From NCBI GenBank assembly GCA_016926625.1, contig JAFGOE010000012.1, positions 1 through 64,000 of the forward strand: DNA of 64,000 nucleotides. Direction: 5' to 3'. Within the stretch, counting starts at the first letter, position 1, and the number at the start of each line of letters is the position of its first letter. The stretch is from Candidatus Zhuqueibacterota bacterium (GTDB taxonomy: Bacteria; Zhuqueibacterota; Zhuqueibacteria; Thermofontimicrobiales; Thiofontviventaceae). Below are positions 1 through 8,400 of the stretch, in pieces. A program made the position numbers and the translations under genes. The notes beneath the pieces are model-generated. The model ran no database searches, was not told the DNA's origin, and saw nothing but the letters and a program-made list of their open reading frames with translations.

Positions 1-41
1 GATTGCTTCGTCACCCGCAGCGCGGGTTCCTCGCAATGACA
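1..41. repeat. Palindromic intergenic repeat, possibly cut by window edge
   Basis: The first 41 bases fold into a nested hairpin. The outer arms are ATTGC and GCAAT, and the inner arms are CCCGC and GCGGG around AGC. The reverse strand reads GTCATTGCGAGG and later GAAGCAATC, a wording I know from dispersed intergenic palindromes in many bacterial genomes. No second copy is visible in this window. The left end may continue beyond the edge. Confidence 0.55.
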
Positions 42-103
42 GGTTTAGTGTTGATATTGCAATGGCAGTATATGTTGTTGCAATTTTATAGAGGGTACTT
101 CTG

Positions 104-895
104 ATGAATCGACGGAAACTGGATGCATACTGGTATGGTAAATCGGTGGTGGTGACTGGCGCATCGTCTGGATTGGGTTGGGCCATTGTGGAGGCACTGG
201 CACCTTACAGGATCAAGTTCTGTCTGCTGAGCCGCCGAGACGACCTGATGCTTGAACTGGCGTTATCATTGAAGGATACGGGCAGTACGTTTTGGATTAA
301 GAGTTGTGATATCAGGGATCGTCAACAGGTCTATGATGCTATCGTGGAATTTCACCGACAGGCGGGGAGGATCGATGTCGTCTGGGCCAACAGCGGAGTG
401 GCCGGCAAGACATCGTTCAGTAACTGGAACTGGGACGTGGTCGATGCCATCCTGGAGACCAATATAAATGGAGCAATCTATACCACCATGGCGTGTTTGG
501 AGAAGATGATGGAGCAGGGGAGCGGAACGGTAGTCGGAGTCGGATCGGCAACGTCGATGCGGGGACTACCGGGACATGGGATTTACTGTCTGTCGAAGAT
601 CGGATTGGCCTATTTCCTGGAGAGTATGGCTGCAGAAATTCCCGAAATTCAATTTACGATCATTCACCCCGGGTTCGTTGATACGCCGATCAATCAACAT
701 AGTGTGGACAGAATATGGGTGATATCAGCCCGCAAAGCCGCGAAGATAATGATCAACGGGGTGACCCACAAGAAGCGGGTGCTGATCTATCCGTTTCGGA
801 TGCGATTATTATATCATTTCGTCCAGATATTACCATCATCCGTGTATGTATTTCTTGCCCATAAGGCGAAGCGTTTTTATCGCGAGAACGATTGA
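104..895 (+). CDS. Short-chain dehydrogenase/reductase (SDR family)
   Basis: A 263-aa classical SDR, expected to be a cytosolic NAD(P)-dependent oxidoreductase. The Rossmann glycine motif TGASSGLG lies near residues 18-25. The usual NAG motif reads NSG here (WANSGVAG). A serine in GVGSATS and the YxxxK pair in YCLSK complete the catalytic set, and PGFVDTP follows as in family members. GAGGG precedes the ATG. The substrate cannot be told from the sequence. The next gene, a secreted phospholipase D-like protein, begins about 35 bases downstream on the same strand, so co-transcription is possible, but no shared pathway is evident. Confidence 0.88.
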   Translation: MNRRKLDAYWYGKSVVVTGASSGLGWAIVEALAPYRIKFCLLSRRDDLMLELALSLKDTGSTFWIKSCDIRDRQQVYDAIVEFHRQAGRIDVVWANSGVAGKTSFSNWNWDVVDAILETNINGAIYTTMACLEKMMEQGSGTVVGVGSATSMRGLPGHGIYCLSKIGLAYFLESMAAEIPEIQFTIIHPGFVDTPINQHSVDRIWVISARKAAKIMINGVTHKKRVLIYPFRMRLLYHFVQILPSSVYVFLAHKAKRFYREND

Positions 896-929
896 TGACG
901 GAAATACGATTAAAAAATGGAAGGGTTTT

Positions 930-2162
930 ATGATGAGAGAGCGGTCTGTTGTTTCGATGATAATGCTGATATTAGTTGTTTTGCTTCTGGGATTAGATGC
1001 TATTTGTCAGCAGGAAGATAAGGAGCACGATCAACTGGAACTGGTGGAGAGTGTCCCTCTGGAGACGGATCTGGATTTGGCAGCGATAAGGAATACCTAT
1101 GACGTATGGCTTGAACTGATACGTGGGGCAGGGGAATCGATCGATCTGGCTGGGTTTTACATATCGGTTCAGGACGGAGAGACAATGGATCATATCATAA
1201 GTGAGTTGAAAGTGGCGGCTGGGCGCGGCGTAACGATCCGGATGCTTGTCGAAGAGAAGATGAACCGGCAATATCCTGAAACGATCCATGAATTTAGTAA
1301 GGTGGCGAATGTTTCGGCCCGCGTCATTTCGTATGAAGCGATAACCGGTGGGGTGATGCATGCCAAGTATTTTATTGTGGATGGTGAGACTATTTTCCTT
1401 GGCAGCCAAAATTTCGATTGGCGTGCGCTCTCGCATATACATGAACTGGGAATACGCATTAAGAGTAAGACGCTGTGCGATGTATTCTGCAGGGTGTTCG
1501 ACATGGATTGGCGATATGCTTTGAAAAATGAGGTTGTGATGGCAGATGATTCGAGCGGTCTCCAATTACCTCTGTCGTTAAACCTGAAGAGGGGTAAGGT
1601 AAACGTCATGCCAGCCATCAGTCCAAGAGGGCATTCGCTGGTAAGTGATCTATGGGATGAACCTCTGCTGGTGAATTTGATCGAAACGGCGAAGAGAGAG
1701 ATCGATATTCAATTGTTAACATATTCGCCTCAAAGCGGGAAGAGATATTATGAGGTTCTTGATCTCGCGTTACGTCGGGCTGCGTCGAGAGGAGTGAAGG
1801 TCAACATGATCTGCTCTGACTGGAGCATGCGCAGGCCGACGATCGATCATCTGAAGAGCTTATCGCTGGTGCCGAACATCACGGTGAAGTTATCGACGAT
1901 CCCGGAATTTACCGATGGATTTATACCCTATGCCCGGGTTGAACATGCCAAGTACATGCTGATTGACGGGGAAAGGTATTGGATCGGAAGTTCAAATTGG
2001 AGCAGAGATTATTTCCACGAGAGTCGTAATGTCGGTATTATAATCGAAGATGAAGTGAGCGCTAAACTGATCGAGGCGTATTTTTACAACAGTTGGAACA
2101 GTGGCTATGCTCAGGAAGTCGATGCGTGCAGAAGTTACACCGCTCCCCGTATCTCGGATTAA
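930..2162 (+). CDS. Secreted phospholipase D-like protein with two HKD motifs
   Basis: A 410-aa member of the PLD superfamily, which attacks phosphodiester bonds in lipids or nucleic acids. Two HxK(x4)D motifs are visible: HAKYFIVDGE starting at residue 144 and HAKYMLIDGE starting at residue 339. Each is followed by a GSxN segment (GSQNFD, GSSNWS). The two halves make one bilobed active site in this family. The N-terminus (MMRERSVV, then a hydrophobic stretch to about residue 25) looks like a signal peptide or anchor, so the enzyme should act outside the cytoplasm. An upstream in-frame start at 846 would overlap the SDR gene. AAGGG just before 930 supports the start given. Phospholipase, nuclease and transphosphatidylase activities cannot be separated by sequence. 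Confidence 0.85.
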   Translation: MMRERSVVSMIMLILVVLLLGLDAICQQEDKEHDQLELVESVPLETDLDLAAIRNTYDVWLELIRGAGESIDLAGFYISVQDGETMDHIISELKVAAGRGVTIRMLVEEKMNRQYPETIHEFSKVANVSARVISYEAITGGVMHAKYFIVDGETIFLGSQNFDWRALSHIHELGIRIKSKTLCDVFCRVFDMDWRYALKNEVVMADDSSGLQLPLSLNLKRGKVNVMPAISPRGHSLVSDLWDEPLLVNLIETAKREIDIQLLTYSPQSGKRYYEVLDLALRRAASRGVKVNMICSDWSMRRPTIDHLKSLSLVPNITVKLSTIPEFTDGFIPYARVEHAKYMLIDGERYWIGSSNWSRDYFHESRNVGIIIEDEVSAKLIEAYFYNSWNSGYAQEVDACRSYTAPRISD

Positions 2163-2427
2163 GCAGATATCACCAGTTTTCCCATAGCTGGGCTCATCGT
2201 TTATCGTACTATTCCAGGCACAATCGATAGATTATCAATATATTTTCTATACGATAAATACGTATATTTTGGATCAAAATGAATTTTAAAACGTTAAATA
2301 GTACAAAATTAGTCCTATTTAAATTAATGAGATGATAAAATGTACGATATAAATTCTAGCGTCATGTCAACAGGATCGAGCGGTAACCTGAGGATGGCGG
2401 AGTAACGATGGGAGAGTGAATCAGAGT

Positions 2428-4872
2428 ATGAATGATAGAATAAAGACGGTCAACATCGGCATATCCGGTATGACGTGCGCGTCGTGTGTGGGTCGTGTAG
2501 AGAAAGCGATTCGTGGTGCACCGGGTGTACGGCAGGCGGATGTAAATCTTATGGATGAGTCGGCCAGGGTCAGCTATAATGAGGGGGATAGTGCATTAGC
2601 TGGCATCGTTCAATCAATAAAAAATTCGGGTTACGAGGTGCGGTTGAATTCGAAGACGTTTACGGTGAAGGGTATGACATGTGCCGGATGTGTGAGGCGA
2701 GTTGAGCATGTATTGGAAGAGATCGACGGCGTTGTCTCGGCCTCGGTCGATTTAATGACGGAGCAGGCGACGATTGTTTATACGAGCGTTGACCTGGATG
2801 AAGCGGAGATAGCGGATGCAGTGGGAAAGGCTGGTTATGAGGCTTTTTTTGCGGCAGGGGCATCTGAGGAGGCGGAGGATGAATTCGAAAGATCTAATGA
2901 CTCAAGGCCGTTGAGGAGACGTTTGCTGGTCAGCGGGGGCCTGACGTTTCTTATTTTAATCCTCACTTTCGCACGGGTCTTCCGTTTCGTGACCGTAATT
3001 CCTGAGCAAATAAGGTGGGTCCTGCTATTTCTCCTGACATCGATAGTGATCATCTATGCGGGTAGAGAGTTTTACATTCGTGCATGGAAAGCCTTGCGGC
3101 ACGGGACGGCTGATATGAACACATTAATAGCACTGGGTACTGGTGCAGCCTTCATGTATTCGACGGTCGTCACTTTTATACCAGCATGGATCCCTTCGTC
3201 CATGAGGCATGTTTATTTTGACACCGCGGCGGTGATTATCACGTTGATACTTTTCGGTCGCTATTTAGAAGCGAGGGCTAAGGGGCGGACGTCGGAGGCG
3301 ATACGAAAATTAATCGGATTGCAACCGAAGACAGCGAGGGTGATTCGTGATGGTGAGGAGATGGATATCGCGATCGAGCAGGTTAGAACTGGTGATCTGG
3401 TGGTGGTCAGGCCGGGAGAGAGGATAGCGGTTGATGGCGAGATCGAAAGCGGGTTCACACTGATCGATGAATCGATGGTGACGGGGGAGTCGATACCGGT
3501 AGAGAAGGCGATGGGTGATGCGGTAATTGGTGGGACGGTCAACAAGACAGGATCGTTTACGTTTCGGGCGCAGAAAGTGGGTAAGGATACTGTTTTAGCC
3601 CAGATCATCCGTATGGTGAAGGAAGCGCAATTGACGAAAGCGCCGATACAGCGTTTTGCGGATTATGTGGCCAGCATATTTGTCCCGGTGGTCATCTTGA
3701 TTGCAATCGTCACATTCATTGCATGGATGATTTGGGGACCCGAGCCGCGGCTGAACTATGCGTTAATTGCGATGGTCACCGTACTGATCATTGCCTGTCC
3801 TTGTGCGCTCGGTTTGGCGACGCCCACCTCCATCATGGTAGGTACGGGCAAAGGTGCGGAGAACGGGATATTGATTAAGAATGGGGAAGCGCTGGAGTCG
3901 GTCCGCCGGGTGGATACGATCCTGTTTGACAAGACCGGCACGCTAACGGAGGGCAAGCCGATGGTGACGGGTGTCATTTCTGCCGCGGGGCACAGTCGCG
4001 ATCAGATAATGCGTTATTCGGCTGCCGTGGAAAATCGGTCCGAGCATCCGTTAGCTCAGGCCATTGTCGAGGAAGCGAAGGCAGTCGGGCAGAAGATAGA
4101 GGCCGTTACCGAGTTCAATGCCACACCGGGTCGCGGTGCGGCCGGAAGGATCGGAGACGTGAGGGTGCTGGTGGGTAATAAAGCGTATCTAACGGGTCAG
4201 GGGATTAGGATCGCGGATTTGGAGCAGGAGAATGAGCAGATTGCATTAAGCGGTCGCACACCGATCTGGGTGGCCCTTGACGGGGTGGCGGCTGGCATTA
4301 TTGCGCTGGCGGATAAGGTGAAACCGAACGCGAGCAGTGTGATCGAGGAGTTGAGCTCGATGGGACTGGATGTGATCATGCTGACCGGTGATCATGAGAC
4401 GACCGCCAGGTCGGTGGCTGAGGGAGTCGGCGTGACTCGCTTCTTCGCCAATGTTCTACCGGAAGACAAAGTAAATTACGTGAAGCGATTGCAGGATGAG
4501 GGACGCGTTGTAGCGATGGTGGGGGACGGCATTAATGATGCACCGGCATTAGCGCAGGCGGATGTAGGTATCGCGATGGGCTCCGGCACAGACATCGCCA
4601 TGGAGGCAGGGGACATCACGTTGATGAGTGGTAATCTGAAAAACGTTTCCGGAGCGATCAGGTTGAGTCGCGCGACCGTTCGCAACATCAAACAGAATCT
4701 TTTCGGATCGTTCATCTACAATACGTTAGGGATACCGATAGCGGCGGGTGTACTCTATCCGTTCTTCGGTATTTTGCTTAATCCAATGTTTGCAGCAGCG
4801 GCGATGGCGATGAGCAGTGTGACCGTCGTAACCAACGCCTTGAGGCTCAGACGTTTCCGGTTAGGCGAGTGA
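2428..4872 (+). CDS. copA: Copper-transporting P-type ATPase (P1B-1 type)
   Basis: This is a copper-exporting P1B ATPase of the inner membrane. Two N-terminal heavy-metal domains carry GMTCASC (C17, C20) and GMTCAGC. The transmembrane metal site is CPC at 457-459. The phosphorylated Asp is D501 in DKTGT. TGES (actuator domain), SEHPLAQA (nucleotide-binding His-Pro) and [10 protein letters not shown] (hinge) are all present. The last two helices carry YN and MSS, the pattern of Cu(I) pumps. The start is uncertain. GTG at 2416 is in frame, but ATG 2428 is preferred. A perfect-looking Shine-Dalgarno before ATG 2408 leads only to a three-codon frame. An AT-rich, gene-free 250 bp lies upstream. 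The RseC-like gene follows 93 bases downstream. Confidence 0.95.
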   Translation: MNDRIKTVNIGISGMTCASCVGRVEKAIRGAPGVRQADVNLMDESARVSYNEGDSALAGIVQSIKNSGYEVRLNSKTFTVKGMTCAGCVRRVEHVLEEIDGVVSASVDLMTEQATIVYTSVDLDEAEIADAVGKAGYEAFFAAGASEEAEDEFERSNDSRPLRRRLLVSGGLTFLILILTFARVFRFVTVIPEQIRWVLLFLLTSIVIIYAGREFYIRAWKALRHGTADMNTLIALGTGAAFMYSTVVTFIPAWIPSSMRHVYFDTAAVIITLILFGRYLEARAKGRTSEAIRKLIGLQPKTARVIRDGEEMDIAIEQVRTGDLVVVRPGERIAVDGEIESGFTLIDESMVTGESIPVEKAMGDAVIGGTVNKTGSFTFRAQKVGKDTVLAQIIRMVKEAQLTKAPIQRFADYVASIFVPVVILIAIVTFIAWMIWGPEPRLNYALIAMVTVLIIACPCALGLATPTSIMVGTGKGAENGILIKNGEALESVRRVDTILFDKTGTLTEGKPMVTGVISAAGHSRDQIMRYSAAVENRSEHPLAQAIVEEAKAVGQKIEAVTEFNATPGRGAAGRIGDVRVLVGNKAYLTGQGIRIADLEQENEQIALSGRTPIWVALDGVAAGIIALADKVKPNASSVIEELSSMGLDVIMLTGDHETTARSVAEGVGVTRFFANVLPEDKVNYVKRLQDEGRVVAMVGDGINDAPALAQADVGIAMGSGTDIAMEAGDITLMSGNLKNVSGAIRLSRATVRNIKQNLFGSFIYNTLGIPIAAGVLYPFFGILLNPMFAAAAMAMSSVTVVTNALRLRRFRLGE

Positions 4873-4965
4873 ATAGACAAAGAATAATGTTGCATTATAA
4901 AATAAATTTATTAAATTAGATAATTACGACACTTAGAATGTATAACCAGCAGAGACGAGGGCTTA

Positions 4966-5391
4966 GTGGATCAGGAAGCAGGACGGGTCATAAGCGTGAC
5001 CAGGGATAAGTTGGTCATAGAGATGGAGTCGTGTGAAGCGTGTGAGACGTGCAAAGCGAAACATGCATGTACCGCTTTGATCGATGAGTCAGAGCGTACC
5101 ATTGAGATACCGATTCTTGCGGATATGCCTGAGTTACGCCAGGGTGACAGGGTTGAGTTGACGTTTCGGCCGGAGTCGAGAATTTTTTCCGCCTTCATCA
5201 TGTTCATTTTCCCGCTGATTTTAATGATCGCCGGATATTTTATTGGTTTCAGACTGTTCCAGCGAGAGGGTATGGCTATTCTGGTGTCGTTAATCGCCCT
5301 GGTCCTATCGCTAGGCGTGATATGGGTGATCAACCGAAGTCTGCTGAGAAACAGCAAATTCATTCCTTCAATTCATCGTATTGAACAGTAG
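4966..5391 (+). CDS. RseC/MucC-family membrane protein
   Basis: A 141-aa protein matching the SoxR-reducing/sigma-E regulator family RseC. It has an N-terminal cysteine-rich cytoplasmic part with C23, C26, C29 and C35, a short beta-rich region ending in GDRVELTF, and two adjacent transmembrane helices (about 76-95 and 102-120). Family members either help reduce iron-sulfur redox regulators through the Rnf-like Rsx complex or modulate anti-sigma factors. Neither partner is in this window. The start is GTG, with GAGG a few bases upstream. The gene sits between copA and a deoxynucleoside kinase with small gaps (93 and 21 bases), so an operon is likely. Confidence 0.8.
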   Translation: MDQEAGRVISVTRDKLVIEMESCEACETCKAKHACTALIDESERTIEIPILADMPELRQGDRVELTFRPESRIFSAFIMFIFPLILMIAGYFIGFRLFQREGMAILVSLIALVLSLGVIWVINRSLLRNSKFIPSIHRIEQ

Positions 5392-5412
5392 CATGTTGAG
5401 GAGAGAACGATC

Positions 5413-6039
5413 TTGGAAAAGAAAGTTTTCATTGCGTTCGCGGGGAACATAGGGAGTGGTAAGACCACGGCTGCCAAAATATTGAGTCAAAATCTTGGAT
5501 ACGAGCTTTTCGACGAGCCTGTGATCGACAATCGATTTTTAAAAGAGTATTACGCCGATATGAGTCGATGGTCGTTTACGCTGCAGATGGAGTTTCTGAT
5601 TCGCCGTGTGGAGCATCATAAACTCATCGATACGGTAAAGAAATCGTGTGTTCAGGACAGATCGTTATATGAGGATCCTGAGATATTTGCTAAATATCTG
5701 CACGGATTGGGTCATATGACCGATAATGAGTTGAACTTGTACTTTGAATATTTTGACCGGTTGAATCGAAACCTGATCAAACCGGATCTGATTATCTTGT
5801 TACAGGTTGATTGTGTGGATACGTTAATCAAGCGAATCAGGACACGAGGCAGAAAAGAGGAGCAGAATATAACGAGGGCGTTTCTGGAGGGATTGGGGGG
5901 ATATTATGTCGGGTTCAAGCATGTCTGTGAAAAAAAATATAATATCGATGTGATGCACTACGACACGTGCAAGAGTGATTTATGGAGTAAGGCTGGCAAA
6001 GAGGATTTCCTGACCGTGATCAAGAGCAAGTTGACGTAA
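5413..6039 (+). CDS. Deoxynucleoside kinase (dNK family)
   Basis: A 208-aa deoxynucleoside kinase that would phosphorylate salvaged deoxynucleosides at the 5' position using NTP. The P-loop GNIGSGKTT is at residues 11-19. The catalytic Glu is E35 in DEPV. DRS at 82-84 stands where the family has its D/ERS motif, and an Arg-rich lid (RIRTRGRKEE) follows near 148-157. Length and layout match the bacterial deoxyadenosine/deoxyguanosine kinase group. Specificity cannot be assigned. The start codon is TTG, supported by a strong GAGGAGAG site ending about eight bases upstream. It may be co-transcribed with the RseC-like gene. Confidence 0.87.
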   Translation: MEKKVFIAFAGNIGSGKTTAAKILSQNLGYELFDEPVIDNRFLKEYYADMSRWSFTLQMEFLIRRVEHHKLIDTVKKSCVQDRSLYEDPEIFAKYLHGLGHMTDNELNLYFEYFDRLNRNLIKPDLIILLQVDCVDTLIKRIRTRGRKEEQNITRAFLEGLGGYYVGFKHVCEKKYNIDVMHYDTCKSDLWSKAGKEDFLTVIKSKLT

Positions 6040-6149
6040 AGATGAACGGCTGAGGGATTACAGTTGAGGTCGGGCAGAGACATGACAACAAGGGATATTA
6101 ACTACACCAGATACGAAAGTTTGAAATAACCAGTGAGGAGAAAACAAGA

Positions 6150-7127
6150 ATGGATTTATCAACCACCTATATGGGTTTAAAGCTACGAAATCCTATCGTA
6201 GTAGCCAGTAGTGGATTAACGAAAACCGCTGATCAGATAAAAAAATGTGAACAAGCCGGAGCGGGTGCCGTTGTCATGAAATCGTTATTTGAAGAGCAGA
6301 TCAGGGGTGAAGCCTCAGTGATCGAGCAGACGGACATGATGCATACCGAGGCGCTGGATTACGTCAGGGCCGAGATCGACATGCTATATGGCCCGCATGA
6401 ATATGTTGACACGATCAGAGAAGCTAAGCGGAATTTATCGATTCCGGTGATCGCCAGTGTCAATTGTTACACCTCAAAGTGGTGGACCGGATATGCTGAG
6501 CAGATCGAGGCAGCGGGTGCTGATGCGTTAGAACTCAATACATACGTTTACCCGTACGATATGGAAAAGGGTAGTTACGCCATAGAAAACATCTATTTTG
6601 ATATACTGAAATCGGTTCTGGACCATGTGAATATACCGGTATCTCTCAAAGTTTCTCCATATTTCACCTCGTTCGGAAATTTTGCGGAGAAGTTGGATCA
6701 ATTGGGAGCGGATGGTCTGGTGTTATTCAATCGTTTCATACAACCCGATATCGATATTAAATCGTTGACGTCCTCGGTTAAACCGATGTTCGATGATCCG
6801 ATCAGTTACACGCATGCCTTACGCTGGGTTGCCCTGTTATCCGGGAAATTAAATTTAGACATTGTGGCCAGCGGGAATATCCGCACCGCAGAGGATGTCG
6901 TAAAACAGTTGCTGGTGGGTGCATCAGCGATTCAGATCGCGTCTGTTCTATATCAGAAAGGGTTGGGAGTAATCCAGGACCTGATCGATGGTTTACAACA
7001 GTGGATGAAGGATGAAAATTTCTCGTCTATCGATCAATTCAGGGGTCAATTAAACGAGATCAATGATCCCCATTCCAATGCGTTCATCCGTTCGCAATTC
7101 ATCAAGACGATTACGAATATTGAATAA
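6150..7127 (+). CDS. Dihydroorotate dehydrogenase-like flavoprotein lacking the catalytic Cys
   Basis: A 325-aa TIM-barrel protein of the PyrD superfamily. The N-terminus (LSTTYMGLKLRNPIVVASS) and the C-terminal FMN-phosphate region (ASGNIRTAEDVVKQLLVGAS) are typical. In true class 1 enzymes the segment LELNLSCPN holds the base Cys. Here the same place reads LELNTYVYPY (residues 127-136), with no Cys or Ser. The protein is therefore probably a DHOD-like paralogue with another FMN-dependent reaction rather than a pyrimidine biosynthesis enzyme. GAGGAG lies seven bases or so before the ATG. No pyr genes surround it. Confidence 0.85.
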   Translation: MDLSTTYMGLKLRNPIVVASSGLTKTADQIKKCEQAGAGAVVMKSLFEEQIRGEASVIEQTDMMHTEALDYVRAEIDMLYGPHEYVDTIREAKRNLSIPVIASVNCYTSKWWTGYAEQIEAAGADALELNTYVYPYDMEKGSYAIENIYFDILKSVLDHVNIPVSLKVSPYFTSFGNFAEKLDQLGADGLVLFNRFIQPDIDIKSLTSSVKPMFDDPISYTHALRWVALLSGKLNLDIVASGNIRTAEDVVKQLLVGASAIQIASVLYQKGLGVIQDLIDGLQQWMKDENFSSIDQFRGQLNEINDPHSNAFIRSQFIKTITNIE

Positions 7128-7390
7128 GTCATATAGGGAAGGTCTTTTATAGAGGGGTGTATCGAATCCGAGTCAACTATGATTATTAGAATAAATTGGT
7201 ATTCGTAGTATTTGAAAATGCGGTGACTAAGTGCCCGGTTATGCGGATGTTTTTGATGCGCCCCATGTTAAAAATCTGCATCGCGATATTTTTATAACGC
7301 CGACAGGATCTAAGGCGGTGAGTAGAGTTTGTTGTGGCTTTTCGAATGAAGGACGATTCCGAACCTGTTGAATCGACAATTGGTTATTAA

Positions 7391-8029
7391 TCAGAAATTT
7401 AAATACAATCCCCCGGTTGCTTCCAGCCAATCCGCAATCGCATCGGCGGCGTTAGAAACGCTATGAGTTGACATATCCATTTTAAAAACGGGCAAGAGCG
7501 AGTGATCGATAATATCCTCGATTATTTTCTGTTCTTTGATGAAGATGGATAAATCATCATATTGTTTCGGATTGCCGGAGACTTTCAATCGCTCTTCGCG
7601 AGCCTGGGCGAACGATTCAGCCGATCGATAGCAATAGATGAGACGGAAATTTAGTTGTTTTAATCTCTCTTCAAGCCATGTGAAGTCGTAGTGACGATCA
7701 CGATATATTTTTTGGTACGCGATCGTTGAGACATGAAATCGATCGATAATCCAGGAGTAGTAACGCTGTAACTCGAAGAGACGTATCCAGGTCGCATACG
7801 TTTCCAGCGCCATTGATTCTTCGTCGTCATTGAAATTGATCAATCCGCGTCCCCAGGGAAAATTTGTAAACGCACACCATTCGGCCGAGATGATAGGGGA
7901 ATGATAGCGATACTTTCTGGGTCCTACAATCCTCGGATGTTCATTGAGCGTGAATGCCAGTTCAGTCTTAAAGGTTAATCGCGTCCCTTCGAGTATGATT
8001 TTAGGAGTTAATTTTACCACGTTTCCCAT
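7391..8029 (-). CDS. Thymidylate-kinase-like P-loop protein with degenerate Walker A
   Basis: A 212-aa protein with the plan of dTMP or deoxynucleoside kinases. Near the N-terminus IILEGTRLTFKTELA resembles a Walker A segment, but the glycine before the lysine is Phe (GTRLTFKT, residues 15-22, K21 and T22 kept). A DRF motif at 96-98 followed by STIAYQ mimics the DRY..S..AYQ signature of thymidylate kinase. The C-terminus ends with a helix typical of these folds. The protein may be a divergent nucleotide kinase or a non-catalytic relative. AAGGA precedes the ATG at a normal distance. It is convergent with the DHOD-like gene. Confidence 0.65.
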   Translation of the reverse strand: MGNVVKLTPKIILEGTRLTFKTELAFTLNEHPRIVGPRKYRYHSPIISAEWCAFTNFPWGRGLINFNDDEESMALETYATWIRLFELQRYYSWIIDRFHVSTIAYQKIYRDRHYDFTWLEERLKQLNFRLIYCYRSAESFAQAREERLKVSGNPKQYDDLSIFIKEQKIIEDIIDHSLLPVFKMDMSTHSVSNAADAIADWLEATGGLYLNF

Positions 8030-8400
8030 CGTTGTGTTTCCTTTTAAAATTGTATAACATTATAAATAACTAAAGCGGACTCATTTGAAAACGGATATCA
8101 AAATATAAATCCTTTTAAACTCAGAGTCAATATAAAAGATAGATATGGTTATATAACGACAAACAAAGGAGGTGATATTGGTCAAATAGCTAAATATCGT
8201 TAAATAAACAAGACGGACCATGTAAATCTGCTATTGCGGACTCATCAGATAATTCTATGATATTTAATGAAATAGGTCTTCGTTGTGCTGTTGACCGGAA
8301 TGAAGCGTGCCCGATGGTACGAAGTTTGTATGATAGGAATATAGAGCAATAGCTGTGGTTCGTTCGATTTGAGCGTAACCTAAACGTAAAGGAGTTTATT
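8030..8400. other. Gene-free stretch with an isolated perfect anti-SD match
   Basis: This divergent intergenic region should hold promoters for the minus-strand kinase-like gene and the plus-strand OmpA gene, whose own site AAAGGAG precedes 8401. The notable element is AAAGGAGGTGAT at 8165-8176, a full-length complement of the usual 16S rRNA 3' end. The reading frames just after it close within 3 to 8 codons. A frame from about 8197 to 8351 stays open without a good start. No structured RNA was recognised. Confidence 0.4.
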
